Assembly: GCA_947652115.1 (NCBI GenBank)
Contig: OX393565.1
Coordinates: 16,464,071 to 16,528,070 of the forward strand
DNA: 64,000 bases
Reading direction: 5' to 3'
From: Blastomussa wellsi
Lineage: Eukaryota > Cnidaria > Anthozoa > Scleractinia > Plerogyridae
Part shown: positions 1 through 10,165 of the stretch, one piece after another
How positions within the stretch are numbered: position 1 is the first letter of the stretch
Layout of the letters: the number at the start of each line of letters is the position of its first letter
The notes under the pieces: model-generated
What the model was told of the DNA's origin: nothing
Seen by the model: the letters and a program-made list of their open reading frames with translations, nothing else
Database searches by the model: none
Translations under genes and position numbers: made by a program

Positions 1-150
1 GTTTTTAGCAAAATGAGCGAAAATTCGGTAGTACTATTAGATAAAAAATATGACCGTTTTTGGGGGTAAGAATCGCGGGAGAGCTTTCCAGAGGTCATCA
101 CTCGGATTCGTTTACAAAGGAGAAGCAGCGAAGGAGTCGATGGTGTACCT
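1..150. repeat. Inverted-repeat arm (outer part, left copy)
   Basis: This stretch is the reverse complement, at roughly 80% or better by eye, of about 28966-29135. Shared landmarks are the block around GAGAGCTTTCCAGAGGTCAT and the block TTCGGTAGTACTA. The match resumes at 3816-4300 after a long interruption filled by DIRS-like sequence. The copy probably continues left of the window. No coding capacity is evident. Confidence 0.75.
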
Positions 151-285
151 ACTAAACTACAGGCATGGTATAGACAATTTCTTAGTTTCTAAAGTATATG
201 CACAAAACTTTTTTACTTGTTTTCAGTGTTGATGTTTGATGTATCACATCACAAAGAGCGCGTTTCTTTAAAAAATCCAATCCAC

Positions 286-416
286 ACTGTCATAAAACAC
301 AACGGGCATTTGAGAACACGAGGGAAATGTAGAAAAGGTCAGAAAACACGAACCGCAGGCGAGTGTTTTCTACATTTCTCGAGTGTTCTCAAATGTCCGG
401 AGTGTTTTATGACAGT
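286..416. repeat. Foldback (hairpin) repeat
   Basis: The two ends pair as an imperfect stem of about 45 bp: the left arm contains ACTGTCATAAAACAC and TTTGAGAACACGAG, and the right arm carries their complements, ending GTGTTTTATGACAGT. The loop is GA-rich. The layout is that of a non-autonomous foldback or MITE. The right arm overlaps a sequence repeated at 5409-5505. Confidence 0.7.
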
Positions 417-475
417 ATAATACATGGCTTAGGCTTCTTTATTTGCTTTATGATATAGATTTTTTTGGTATACTT
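371..475. repeat. Direct repeat, copy 1 (partner 5409-5505)
   Basis: About 100 bp starting CTACATTTCTCGAGTGTTCTC recurs at 5409-5505 in the same orientation with only a few substitutions. It includes one arm of the foldback at 286-416, so the second site is probably a partial copy of the same family. The repeat explains why short minus-strand reading frames at both sites share the same C-terminal residues. Confidence 0.7.
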
Positions 476-778
476 CAGGTAAACCTGGAGCCTTCTACTG
501 AGAATTCCTTTTAATAGTCTCAAAATCAGTAGAATCTGGGCTACACTGGATCCATTATTTAAAACAACAAAAGAAGATAGGGAAGTTTGTGTTAATTGCA
601 CAATAAACGGTACTTTTTAATACAGCTCTGTTAAGAAATCAAAGTCATCTACAACAAGTGAGTGAATTTGATAAGCTTGCCTTTCAGCACAAAACTTTGT
701 CCATTTTTTGATGTACACATCATACTACTTTTTGGTGTCCCTCTCCAGAAGGCCAAGAATAGTTGGACAGTTGATTCC

Positions 779-1241
779 TCATGTTTGATAAAACTCCCAG
801 ATAAGAGACATGCTACTATCATTAGTTTGCTCTTTAGCAGGTCTTGCATTCCTTTGTGAGGATGTGCCTTGTGTGGGGGTAGAATAACAGGGGTTTCTTA
901 GAAGTTTTAACAATTGTGGCCACCAGACTTGTGTTGGCCACAGGGCAACTACAAAGGAACCCAGTGCCCCGTAATTCTCCAATTTTCGCAGGCATCCCAG
1001 ATCTTGAAATTTGGTGAAATACATCTTCCCTAAGATGCCACTCGGTTTTTTTCATTAAGCTGTTGAGACTGCTTAATATCGGCTTCCACATTGAGAACAC
1101 TTCGTGAGTTAACCAGATCGTATTCTGCAAACACCAGGTCCAAATATGTTGAGGAATTTGATAGCAGGAGAGGTACTTGGTACCACCCATGGCATTAATA
1201 CAGCAAACAGGTGTAAAAAATATCACTGTTAACTTTGACAT
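779..1241 (-). pseudogene. DIRS-like retrotransposon, RNase H-side remnant
   Basis: Two overlapping minus-strand frames carry pieces of the region downstream of the reverse transcriptase in DIRS-type (tyrosine-recombinase) retrotransposons. One reads TEWHLREDVFHQISR, which resembles the segment after RNase H. The other, shifted by a frame, reads ALWPTQVWWPQLLKLL, a motif I associate with cnidarian DIRS polyproteins. The switch between frames shows at least one frameshift. No tyrosine recombinase was recognised on its downstream side (below 779). Family assignment rests on these short motifs and on the RT remnant upstream at 1668-2430. Confidence 0.55.
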
Positions 1242-1427
1242 TCTTTCCCTTTATATTTGAGTTAAAAGACTTAAGTGCAAAGTGAACTGCTAATATCTCA
1301 AGTTCATCTGTGTCTCAATTGTTCTTGACTGCGTCTAAGCAAGGGCCTTGAGTAGTCTCTCCAAGGCACACTGCCCTCCAACCTACTTTGGAAGCGTCAG
1401 TAGTGATTTCTAAGTAGGGTTTGTTTG

Positions 1428-1509
1428 TGGCAGAGGTGGGATACGAACCCACGCCTTCAAAGAGACTAGTGCCTTAAACCAGCGCCTTAGCCTGCTTGGC
1501 CACGCTACC
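1428..1509 (-). tRNA. tRNA-Leu (AAG)-like sequence, probably pseudogene or SINE head
   Basis: The 82-nt minus-strand sequence starts GGTAGCGTGGCC and has a D arm, an anticodon arm with loop TTAAGGC (anticodon AAG), the extra arm expected of a class II leucine tRNA, a T arm GTGGG-TTCGTAT-CCCAC and a matching acceptor end. Two departures from a healthy tRNA are visible: the acceptor stem has a C-T mismatch at its sixth pair, and the T loop reads TTCGTAT instead of TTCGAAT, replacing the A58 position of the internal B box. It sits inside a decayed DIRS element between the RT and RNase H remnants, so it is more likely a retroposed tRNA or a tRNA-derived SINE than a working gene. Confidence 0.6.
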
Positions 1510-1667
1510 AGCAGCCAGATATCAATCATAAATGCATGTGGTAGTTTTCTTACCCACCAACTAAGATCTCTCCTTGATTCTAGAGAGAGTTTTATCAGCG
1601 CTTCATAGTTGCCTTTGTTCTTATGCAATGCTTCATTCTAATCAGCATTCTATGTCGATGTTTTTTT

Positions 1668-2430
1668 CTATAAAAATAGGGGTCCATACTGAACTGCTGG
1701 TAGACTGGGCACAAGTAGCCCTATGATTTGGGCAACTTTCCTAGTGGAAGAATAGCTCCCATTTAAAGAGTGTTTGACAGGTTGCAACAACTGTCTGCTA
1801 TTGCTGGTGTGAGGTACACCCTCACGAGTATGGAGTCCAAAAATAACAAAACCTAAATTCTCAAAAAGGCGCTTGGTGGCCACTATGTTTTGACTGCACT
1901 TTGACATTGAGCTAGCTTGAAGGTAAGAGCCATCAATGTAGCCAGCATTCAAATTCCCTTGGCTATCTGGGTGCTGAGACCAAGCCATCGAGCAGGCAAG
2001 TGCATTAAAAATACACTATGTCTAGGATTTAACTCAAGTATTGTTCAATTACTACTTTATTTTCGACTGGGTTATTTTCCATAGCATTGTGTGTTTAGTG
2101 AACTTTTATCAATGAGGGCACCTTGTGATGCTTGTCACAAGGAGCTTGCAGCTCATTATTTGTCAATCCTTGACATATCTGCTGAAATAATTGGCTCTCC
2201 TCAAGAATCACAAATATTTCCTGTGCTCAGATGCTACTGGCACTGTGTGATAAGCATCTTCCAAGTCGATTGATTTCATGTAACAATATTTCCTCATGGA
2301 TTGTACAGCACAGGATAAGCTCTCCATTTTGAAATGCTTATATTCGATAGACTCGTTTAATCTTTTTTAAAAGATTTAGAATCATTCTGTAGGAGTCAAT
2401 CCTCTTTTCTGAAAAATATATTAGAGATAT
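1668..2430 (-). pseudogene. DIRS-like reverse transcriptase remnant
   Basis: Read on the minus strand, about 2210-2277 encodes KSIDLEDAYHTVPVASEHRK, an RT motif A segment (the D-x-x-D/E-A-Y form of DIRS/Gypsy-type RTs). Just upstream is RMILNL, matching the R-x-I-x-N-L conserved stretch before it. The frame at 1668-1988 carries the RT C-terminal part, with LFENLGFVIFG and VAQIIGLLVPSLPAVQYGPL, which resemble DIRS sequences of cnidarians. The catalytic YxDD-type motif is damaged: only DGSYLQ remains where DDS is expected. Several stops and frameshifts interrupt the gene, so it cannot make an enzyme. Confidence 0.6.
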
Positions 2431-2623
2431 TACTCTTGATTTTTTGGAGGACATAGCTTCCTCAATAACCCCTTTTGTAATAGAGTTGTTCTCTCATTAT
2501 CAACAATTTTAGCCTCCTTTGGATTGAATCTAATATAATGCTAACATTTATGGGGTCTTGATAAATTCCAGGTGACCTTATTCATTGCACCACCCCTGAA
2601 TCTGGGTGTTGTGTGCTTATTAT

Positions 2624-3693
2624 TCAAGACTGATACCTCTGGACTTTCTTCTTCCCATCCCCCTTGTATAGGGAGAGATAATTGTAGTTTCGGGTCCCAG
2701 AATAGTTCCTTTGCCTCTGGAATTTGTCATGGCATTCTGATTGACTGCCTCTTTTATAACTCTCTTCCTTATCTCTTTGGAGTTTGGAAGTAATTCTGTT
2801 GGTGTCAGTTATATTGTTGACTGCTTTTGGCAAGTCATCCCTAATAACTGGTGCACTTAAGTTCCATGTTAGTGTTGGCTAACAACAGAACTCCATCCAC
2901 AAGTGTTTTTACAATTTTGTCTTTTTGAGCCTTGCAGGAGCAGTGATAAAGTTATTTACCGTTAACTGATACTACTGCAGTGGCTCCCTTCACAAGACAC
3001 TTTTGTACTTTCTGAAACTTTATGTCAGCTAAACGTGCCTTCTCTGAGAGGTTATTTCATTTGGCAAGTTAACTCTTGTTTTGGTTAAATTCCTGTTAAT
3101 CTTTCACAATTTTCTTGTGACGGGGAGCAGTTAGCTTGCCTTGCCTCTGTTTTCTCCTTCAGTAGTTTTGAGAAGATAGCGGCTAAATTTGTATTGATTT
3201 CAGCTCCTTTTTGTTCTGATACATGACCTGCTGGCCTATGATGGCTTCATTCTCGGTACTTTGACCTGCTTCATCCCTTTCCCGTCTCATTTCCTGCAGA
3301 TCGAGACCCAAATCTCTCAACTGAGCTATCTCGACTGTTTGCTGCTTGTTGCTCAGCGTCCAACTCATCGGAGTCGGTAGAACCTAGTTTCGTCCCTGGA
3401 CAACACTTGCTGGTGTACGTTGTGATTCATTACTGTTACGCTCTTTTGGCGCGCTTTTCTCGGGTTATTTTTCATGCCCGTCGTCGTTGGTCTTGCCTGT
3501 GGTTGTTTTTCGCTGTGTCTCCCTTCTTTGAGGGCTTGACAGCGTCCCTGTTCTGGGAATGAGGGTATCTTTGGTCCCCATAGACTCTGGCTTTTGAGTC
3601 AAGCGAGCGGAACTTCCCGCCGCATGTGGTCGTGCCGAAGCCGTGTTGTCGTTTTCTTCGCTTTAATAGCTCGACATTCCAGTCCTTTAACAA
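2624..3693 (-). pseudogene. Possible DIRS gag-like remnant
   Basis: Upstream of the RT remnant, three short basic or glutamine-rich minus-strand frames (about 2624-2833, 3183-3368, 3472-3693) occupy the place where DIRS elements carry their gag gene. They are hydrophilic, rich in K, R, Q and E, and lack a recognisable domain. The call rests on position and composition only. Confidence 0.25.
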
Positions 3694-3815
3694 GTCGCTC
3701 GGCTCTGTTTCATTAGTTAGTCATTGGTGTTACTACCTAACACCATATCCAGCTCATCCGAATCCATTATAAGGTGAGCGAATTAAGGTATTTCGTGAAG
3801 TAAGTTTACGGACAA

Positions 3816-4300
3816 ACAGTCGGTAGGCACTTGAAGGGATAGACGAGAGGGCCCTTCAATTCTGAGACTGGAACCGACTGTCACGATGGCCGAGGTCCAA
3901 CCTAGGTCGTCTTCGTGCAATTGTCGGCAAAAACAAAATGGCGGCTTTATTTGTGTGTTCGAAGACACTGAGAAGACGACCGCCCGAGCGATCTCAGTTA
4001 AATCAATTTATTTTCTGTTTGATTTGCACTGCTTAATATCTCTTTTAATTATATGGAGGACCATCCTGATCCGTAAGACATGCAAGTTAGGTAAAATACT
4101 AAGTAATGTTTTTTTTGTTGTTGTTTCCTTGAGAAAAAAGGGCCCTCTGATTTATCCCCCGTGTGGCATAGATCAGAGGGCCCTTTAATTTTATTATTTT
4201 TTATGAGATATTCAGCCTATTTTTGCGGGGGGATTGGAGATACTGGAGAATTTCAGAATTTGAGTCTCCAGTGTCTGTACTAACTGTCATTTCTTCCCTT
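3816..4300. repeat. Inverted-repeat arm (inner part, left copy)
   Basis: This is the reverse complement of about 27935-28257 plus 28600-28750. The right copy is interrupted by a MITE at 28258-28599. Shared features include a GTAGGCACTTGAAGGGATAG block, an ATGGC-containing block, and a small palindrome at 4138-4183 in which AAGGGCCCTCTGAT faces ATCAGAGGGCCCTT. The two copies lie about 24 kb apart in opposite orientation. They could be two members of a repeat family or remains of one element's ends; the contents between them are unrelated younger insertions. Confidence 0.75.
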
Positions 4301-5408
4301 GTATAAAAGTCTTAAGCTTAACTGCAGTAAAATGTCTTTGAAAAAGGAAAATCCAGTTATTTTGAAAGGTTACTGTAGAGCAGCACAAAAGTGTAAGTGC
4401 AACGTAAAAAGGATTTGTAAAAATAGGTCTTTGCATTATTTGTTACTATAGGACCCTCTAGACTTTGACATTTGTTTCATCCGATGGTAATCTGAAGTTG
4501 AAAGTTGTACAACATACCTATAGGAGGCCTTATGCGTGGTTCAATTCTACCTGTAACCACCCCCAGGGGTGGGGAATTGTTTTAAACGGCCTTGGCTTGG
4601 GGTTCACTTATTGGTTGACACAATTGTGCCGTACCACGCTAGGAGACTGCCTATTTCCAGGTAAAATGTGTAAAAATTGTAGCCGACTGGTTAGAGAAGA
4701 ATAATCTTTTAATATTTAAAGATACTTTTTAAGGTTTTTTGTTTTCCCTTTATTTTTCTGTTTTCTGGCTGCAAGCTCCCTTCTTTCCTATTCTTTCGAG
4801 GAAGTGGCGAGAGGTACGGGTTAGATTTTTCCTTCAGTTTTCTTTATAAAATGTAGCCTCCATGATTTCGTATACTATAAATCTACACTGATTTAACAAA
4901 AGGTGGACTCTGTGAACCGTGCTTCATGCTCAAGGCCAACATTAGTCGGCCTTCAAGACAGCCCTGACCGGAAATGGTGTGACACAAAGGTTAATTTAAG
5001 AGCGGACGAGACATTTGTGTTTACTCAAAGTTGATTATCTTGATTGACAATTGTAATTGAAGAAAAGCGTGGTTTTGGTGATTGCTCAATGTAATAATAA
5101 TAATAGATCAGGAGAAGAAAAAGGACATTAAAGGCCTGGATGTGACAGATTTATGGTGTACAGTATTTTTACGAACGCAGCCAAAAGTGAGTGAGGAGTG
5201 TACCGCATAGTTTCGGTACAAGCCCCACGTGCAAAAATCCAGGGTGGGCTCCGTCACTGGTGCCTGTGCAGGGTAGCTGGGACAATAGCCTGCAAACGTG
5301 AAGAAAATTCGGAAATCCGTCTGTGTTTGCAGGCTACTGGGGCAATGACCTAACAGCCCTAGAGAGCCCAGGGTCAGGCATTGAATTGGTGGCTTGCTAG
5401 GGGGTGGC
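4301..5408. other. No gene recognised
   Basis: This is AT-rich non-coding sequence. The longest frame, 4465-4704 plus, encodes 79 residues with no recognisable motif. I see no RNA gene or tandem repeat. Confidence 0.6.
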
Positions 5409-5505
5409 TACATTTCTCGAGTGTTCTCAAATGCCCGGAGTGTTTTATGACAGTATAATACATGACTTAGGCTTCTTCATTTGCTTTATGATGTAGATTT
5501 TATAC
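5409..5505. repeat. Direct repeat, copy 2 (partner 371-475)
   Basis: Near-identical to 371-475. It lies just left of a minus-strand frame (5445-5714) that reads as a coiled-coil-like stretch followed by a short hydrophobic run. That frame is of unknown nature, takes its C-terminus from this repeat, and is not called as a gene. Confidence 0.7.
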
Positions 5506-5688
5506 GCCGCGAGTAAAAGCAACAAAACACGCATGATCGATGAACTGAAGCAATTTAATTTTGCTTCTTCTACTTTCCTCTCGAACTTAGAAGCTTCTTC
5601 GACAATCTCTGCAGCTTGACTCAGAATTTTGTCCAGAATTTTTTCATAGAAAATGTTCAACGCCATCCCTTGTGAATTTTCACGGCGT

Positions 5689-5815
5689 GAAACAAATACC
5701 ACCTCGTCGTGCAACTTTTTTCATCTTCGCCCAAGTGAAACAAGCTCGCTTTTTGCTCGCTTCTTTCACTTGGGCGAAGATGAAAAAAGTTGCACTCCGA
5801 GGTTGTATTTGTTTC
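5689..5815. repeat. Terminal palindrome (left end)
   Basis: Two 52-nt arms (5689-5740 and 5764-5815) are complementary at 49 of 52 positions and flank a 23-nt loop holding the direct repeat GCTCGCTT. The arms start GAAACAAATAC and include CTTCGCCCAAGTGAAA. The same structure, in reverse and longer, ends the right arm at 19225-19385. On the left, the outermost AGTAGTATCTCC extension of the right copy is missing. Confidence 0.9.
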
Positions 5816-6219
5816 ATGCCGGAGATACTACTTGCAGAAGAACATCTCCTGTCACGTTCAACCAATTAGACAGAAGTAGCGGAGTGCAAAAAATGCGCGG
5901 AGCAAACAACTGCGAGTGGTTGCTACGAAATCGGCAAAAGAACTGCGGCAAAAGCCGGCGCGGAAAAGGGTGTGAACCCAAGATGTGTTCAAAGCGCACG
6001 ATCAGAGCCCTCTTCCAAAATTGCCTCAACAACTTGCTGTGTTATCCGTCTGACATCGCTCTGCCAAACGGGTGTTGAAAGTTCCTTGTAACTACAGAAA
6101 ATCGTGTGGAAAAGCAGAATCATTTCAAAAAGTTCTGCCAATATTCAATTTGAGCCACGTTGGGGGCAACCCGATGTTGATTTGTCAGCATTTGGGGTTT
6201 ATAGGAGCGGAAAAAAATT

Positions 6220-8841
6220 ATGGCGACCAAATTTCAGCTACCAAATTTTGCACAAGCAGCAGCCATACAAGCAGCCAGACAACATTTTTTTTTCGCAAAT
6301 TTTTTCTCCCAAACAATTTCGAGAGCGGAAAAAAACGCCTGGGACAGCAACATCTTGCCGGACATCTCGAAAGTCGACTATATAGCAGGAAACCTCGGCA
6401 AGACACACCTGCAACCTCTGCGAGGACTGCCCACGTTTTTCGACGACATCTACGTGTTCGGCTATCTCCGCCGCGAAGACACCGTTTTCCAAAAAGGCCG
6501 CTTTTCTTGCACAACAGGCGAGGAAGGTTCTGCAAAACTCGTGGTCGCAAAAATCGGCCTCGCTGTGCTGCAGAGCCTGGGCACAGGACCGGACGGCAGC
6601 AAAAGAAAACACATGCCGACAAGCATCGTCCACACCCTCGCAAAAACAAAAGGAACCAGCGGAAGCACGATACGTGCAACAATAGCAGCGATAGAAGCCG
6701 ACACGTTGCAACAAGCACAGTCCCACTGGCACAGGCTGTATCCAGAAGACGAGATAGCGGGCTACTTCGTAACCAAGGTAGACGTTTCCGAAATATCTTT
6801 GGAAGATTTGCACGAAGCGCTGCCAGCTTTCGAACGGCAGCTGCACGCATTCAGTTTTGGAATCTACTCCATCGACTACACGCAAGATTTTTCCGGAGTG
6901 TTGGACCGCGAAGCCCTTGTTTCGCACCTAGAATTCGAAGGTTTTCGCCAGAAGGGCGACTTTTGTTCTGCAGTGGGTTCGGATGCACCAACGATTCTGC
7001 AGAACACCGACAGTGTGGGGAAGCACGTGTGCATTTGGATCTCGAAAAGAGAAGACTGCACGGTCCGGACAAAAGTATACAACAAGATCGTTTCCAACTT
7101 CGAAGCGGGCGAGATTCGAGAACCAGTGGGCGACCATCTTGCCGACTATGCAGACTGCCCAAACGAGCACTTGCGCCGAACTTTCCAACACCCAGATGTC
7201 CAAGATCGCGGATGCACCAGAATCGAAGTTTCGATATACGGGTGCCGCAGAAACGAGCTCTCGGAAGAAACAGCCGACCAGGTGCTGCAGGAAACTTTGG
7301 CAAAGGTTTCGCCGGAAGGAGAAGGTCTTTTCGTGGTCCAGCCACCAAACAAACAATGGGAAAACCTGGCTTCTTGCTTGGACCGCTGCCTCGTTTTGTC
7401 GAACCGCCCGCAAGGCCGCATATTTGTCGGCTGGTTCGCGCACACACAAACAGGAAGAATATCGGGGGTGCACGTGCAACCAACCAAAGCGAACGTTGAG
7501 GACGACGCGAAATGGGAAAATTCGGTGGTGTGGGCGGCAGCTGACTTTAATTTCCGCGCATGCCCGATTTTTCGGGTAGATATCCTTTCCACACAGGAAG
7601 AAGGTGTGGAAATAGGGCCTCTGCGTTGCTACACAAAAGACGAGGAAACGAAAACAATATTGGCGGTAAGCAAAAGGCCATGCCAGCTGCACCCAGGCGC
7701 CCCAGACACGTCTATACTTCTTCCATCGACAAAAACCGTTTCTTGGGAATGGCGGCAAACCAAATGTAGCGCTATTGGGCGAAATGTCTCCAAATTCCAG
7801 CTGCAAGAAGTGCCAGAAATCGCAGAAGAGCGGCAAATTTCGACACTTTCCACCAGATCTCGCGAAAAAGCGTTGCAAGAAATACAGGACGCGGCAAGCG
7901 CAGAAGAATGGCGAAAACGTTCTTGGGACAAACAAAGGGCCGAGCAAGATGCGAAGCGAAAAAAAGACGATCGCCGCAAAGCAGAGCTGGAGTGGGTGAA
8001 AAAAATTGTGCAATCGAAAAAGGTCTACGAACGAAAAAGCCAAGAGGTGCGGGGGATGGTGGAACAATGTTTGCGAGAATCTGCAACCTAGGTTGCGGCG
8101 CTTGCACGCGCGAAGTGGAAAGTTGTCGGCTGCAGGCAAAGAAAGGACTCCCAAAGCAAGTTTCGGGTTGTATTGGCAAACGAAGGAAAAATCGCCAATG
8201 TGTTTGCAACAAAAGCTCTGCAAAAAATTGTTTCGGAATGCCTGGACATTTTCGAAACGTCCAAAACGGACTGGTTTGGCAGAACGACTTTCTGGCTTCC
8301 TTCTTTCAGCAACGTCGAAAAGCTTGGAGGTTTGGAAATACAGATAGGGAGGCCGCAACGTTTCTGCAACAACGAAGGGACAAATATTGTATGGAACCCA
8401 ATACGTGTTGTTTCCGCCCCAGACCCGCAAAGAGCTGCAATTTTGCAAGCGATGGCAAAGGAGAGCGCAAAATACGATATTCTTCTAGAAGAGTTCGAAA
8501 AAGAAAAAGAAACGGAGTTCGAAAAAGTAGAGGCGCCGAAAAACAAGGACACAAAAAAATCGATAGACTTGCAGCCCGGCGAATACAAGTGCAAGAAGTT
8601 TGCTTACAAAACTTTTCTAAACTCTCCGCGAACCATATTGTTTGTGTTTCCGGTTGGAGAGGACGGGCAGCCAACAACAGACGACGAAACCCCAATACAA
8701 GGTTATTTTCTGGAAAAAGAGGTGGAGAATCTTGGAGGCTTCGACTTCCTCGAAAAAAGAACAACGCCATTGCTTTGCAGAATCGGGCAAGAGAGAACCA
8801 CACCACAAAAAAAGAACGACAGTCTTGCTGCTTTGGCGTAG
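6220..8841 (+). pseudogene. Gene A (left arm): candidate Rep_trans/HUH replication protein, broken by one stop
   Basis: One frame of 874 codons is interrupted by a single TAG at 8089-8091; the mirror copy has AAG there, so the stop looks secondary. About residues 213-340 resemble Rep_trans-type replication initiators of rolling-circle plasmids and phages in order and spacing: a YSIDYTQDFSG strand (D219), a GKHVCIWISKRED segment, VRTKVYNKI with a candidate catalytic Tyr287, and CTRIEVSIYG (E336). No Walker A motif, and hence no SF3 helicase, is visible. Residues about 540-615 are highly charged and probably helical. The part after the stop (codons 625-873) has no recognised domain. The true start is uncertain: the two arms differ over the first about 40 codons, and the right copy has an upstream in-frame Met. 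The domain call is inference from motif order. Confidence 0.5.
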
Positions 8842-8850
8842 AAACCATGT

Positions 8851-9276
8851 CTATTCAACAATTTGGCCGCCAGGAAGGCAGAAAACAAAATCCCCGTAGA
8901 AAGCAGCAACGAAAAGTTCTCCAAGATGCCAGGATTTCCATTTTTTCGCGTGTTCGGGGGCTATTTTGCCCACAATTGTGGCAACATTTTGGTTCTCCTT
9001 TGTTTCTGCATATTTGTAGAGAGAATCCCAATCTTCCCAATATTCCGTGTCTTCTTGTTTCTCGTACTTTGTTCTACATTCTTCGAACTGGTCGCGTCGA
9101 AAGTGTGGTAGAACACCTCTGCCGTAGACCAATTCCATTTGGAATATCTGTTGCATGTTTCTAATTGCGAGCACTCTAGTCCATTTCACAAATTCCTTTG
9201 GCCGCAGGCTGCTGTGGCTGGTTGGCCAACTGCTCCTTTTCGGGTGGCGCGGCTCTCTGCTGTTTCCACTCTTCAT
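8851..9276 (-). CDS. Gene C (left arm): unknown small protein
   Basis: This minus-strand frame of up to 141 codons converges on gene A, with 9 nt between the stops, and its 5' part overlaps the 3' end of gene D by about 100 nt. The conserved core shared with the right arm (15844-16182) runs from KWTRVLAIRNMQQIF to LPGGQIVE. It is rich in charged and aromatic residues in the middle and ends with a short hydrophobic stretch (GELFVAAFYGDFVFC). Residues before KWTRV overlap D and may not be translated; MQQIFQMEL is an alternative start. I do not recognise the family. Preservation of the reading frame in both arms argues that it is real. Confidence 0.5.
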   Translation of the reverse strand: MKSGNSREPRHPKRSSWPTSHSSLRPKEFVKWTRVLAIRNMQQIFQMELVYGRGVLPHFRRDQFEECRTKYEKQEDTEYWEDWDSLYKYAETKENQNVATIVGKIAPEHAKKWKSWHLGELFVAAFYGDFVFCLPGGQIVE

Positions 9277-9696
9277 ATTTCGGTCGCATTGTTACATACA
9301 GAAAAAGGAGGGCAGAACCAATCCCACCAACAATCCCAACAACCTGCACAACACCCCAAACAGCAGACGTTGCAGCATTGGCGGCGCGCACCACCCTGTC
9401 TGTTTGCTCTCGAACAGCATTGCCGTTCTTTTCTATGCTCTCCAGGATTCCTTTGCTATTTTGTTCCACTTCCGCTTCCAGCCCTTGCAAACCTTCCCCA
9501 ATCTCCTCCACATCTTCGAAGTGGCTTTCTTGGGTCTCCAACAACAAATCCATATTTTTCTGCAGGTCCTGCACGCCGACCAGGATCTGCGGCAGAAGAA
9601 CATCCTGCCACTTTTCGGTTTCTGCGGGCTTTGCAGCCGCGGTTTCTGCTGTTGCAGGCATTGCAGCCGCTGTTTCTGTTGTTGAAGGCCTTGCAG
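9176..9696 (-). CDS. Gene D (left arm, 5' end lost in gap): coiled-coil membrane protein
   Basis: This is the mirror copy of the gene at 9898-15857. What remains encodes part of the Ala/Thr/Glu/Pro-rich linker, a coiled-coil region (LLETQESHFEDVEEIGEG), a hydrophobic transmembrane segment (VWGVVQVVGIVGGIGSALLF) and a short basic/proline tail. The N-terminal helix-turn-helix seen in the right copy falls into the adjacent run of N. The frame is open throughout, so this copy may be intact if the missing sequence exists. Confidence 0.55.
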
Positions 9697-9896
9697 NNNN
9701 NNNNNNNNNNNNNNNNNNNNNNNNNNNNNNNNNNNNNNNNNNNNNNNNNNNNNNNNNNNNNNNNNNNNNNNNNNNNNNNNNNNNNNNNNNNNNNNNNNNN
9801 NNNNNNNNNNNNNNNNNNNNNNNNNNNNNNNNNNNNNNNNNNNNNNNNNNNNNNNNNNNNNNNNNNNNNNNNNNNNNNNNNNNNNNNNNNNNNNNN
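9697..9896. other. Assembly gap of 200 N at the palindrome centre
   Basis: Exactly 200 N separate the two arms at the point where they would meet, a round number typical of a placeholder of unknown true size. Long perfect or near-perfect palindromes are hard to read through and to assemble, which could explain the position. About 190 nt of left gene D and any central palindrome or shared promoter are missing. Confidence 0.95.
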
Positions 9897-10165
9897 AATG
9901 CCGCCTGCAAAACTGCGTTCCCCCGAAGAAATTCGAGAAATTGTCGCTGCAAGAGGCAAACTAGCACCCAGGGAGATACAAAAGAAATTCGGTATTGGCA
10001 CAACAAGGCTCTACAGAATATGGAGAGAAGCAGGCGTTCTCGTTGGAAAAACCTCCAAACCAACCGAAACAGCAGCTGCAAGGCCTGCAACAACAGAAAC
10101 AGCGGCTGCAATGCCTGCAACAGCAGAAACCGCGGCTGGAAAGCCCGCAGAAACCGAAAAGTGGC

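Noticed and set aside
4138..4183. Hairpin as a bacterial rho-independent terminator
   Set aside because: The genome is eukaryotic and the palindrome belongs to a dispersed repeat with a second copy at about 28053-28093.
5445..5714. Minus-strand frame of 89 codons with a coiled-coil-like stretch and hydrophobic run
   Set aside because: Its end derives from a dispersed repeat (also at 371-475) and it overlaps the hairpin end of the palindromic element. No motif supports a gene.
6072..7499. Long overlapping plus and minus frames (475, 506, 229 and 210 codons) in the left palindrome arm
   Set aside because: They are alternative frames of the GC-richer gene A; composition is Arg/Ser/Pro- or Cys/Phe-rich and they lack motifs. 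Only the frame with the Rep-like motif order was kept.
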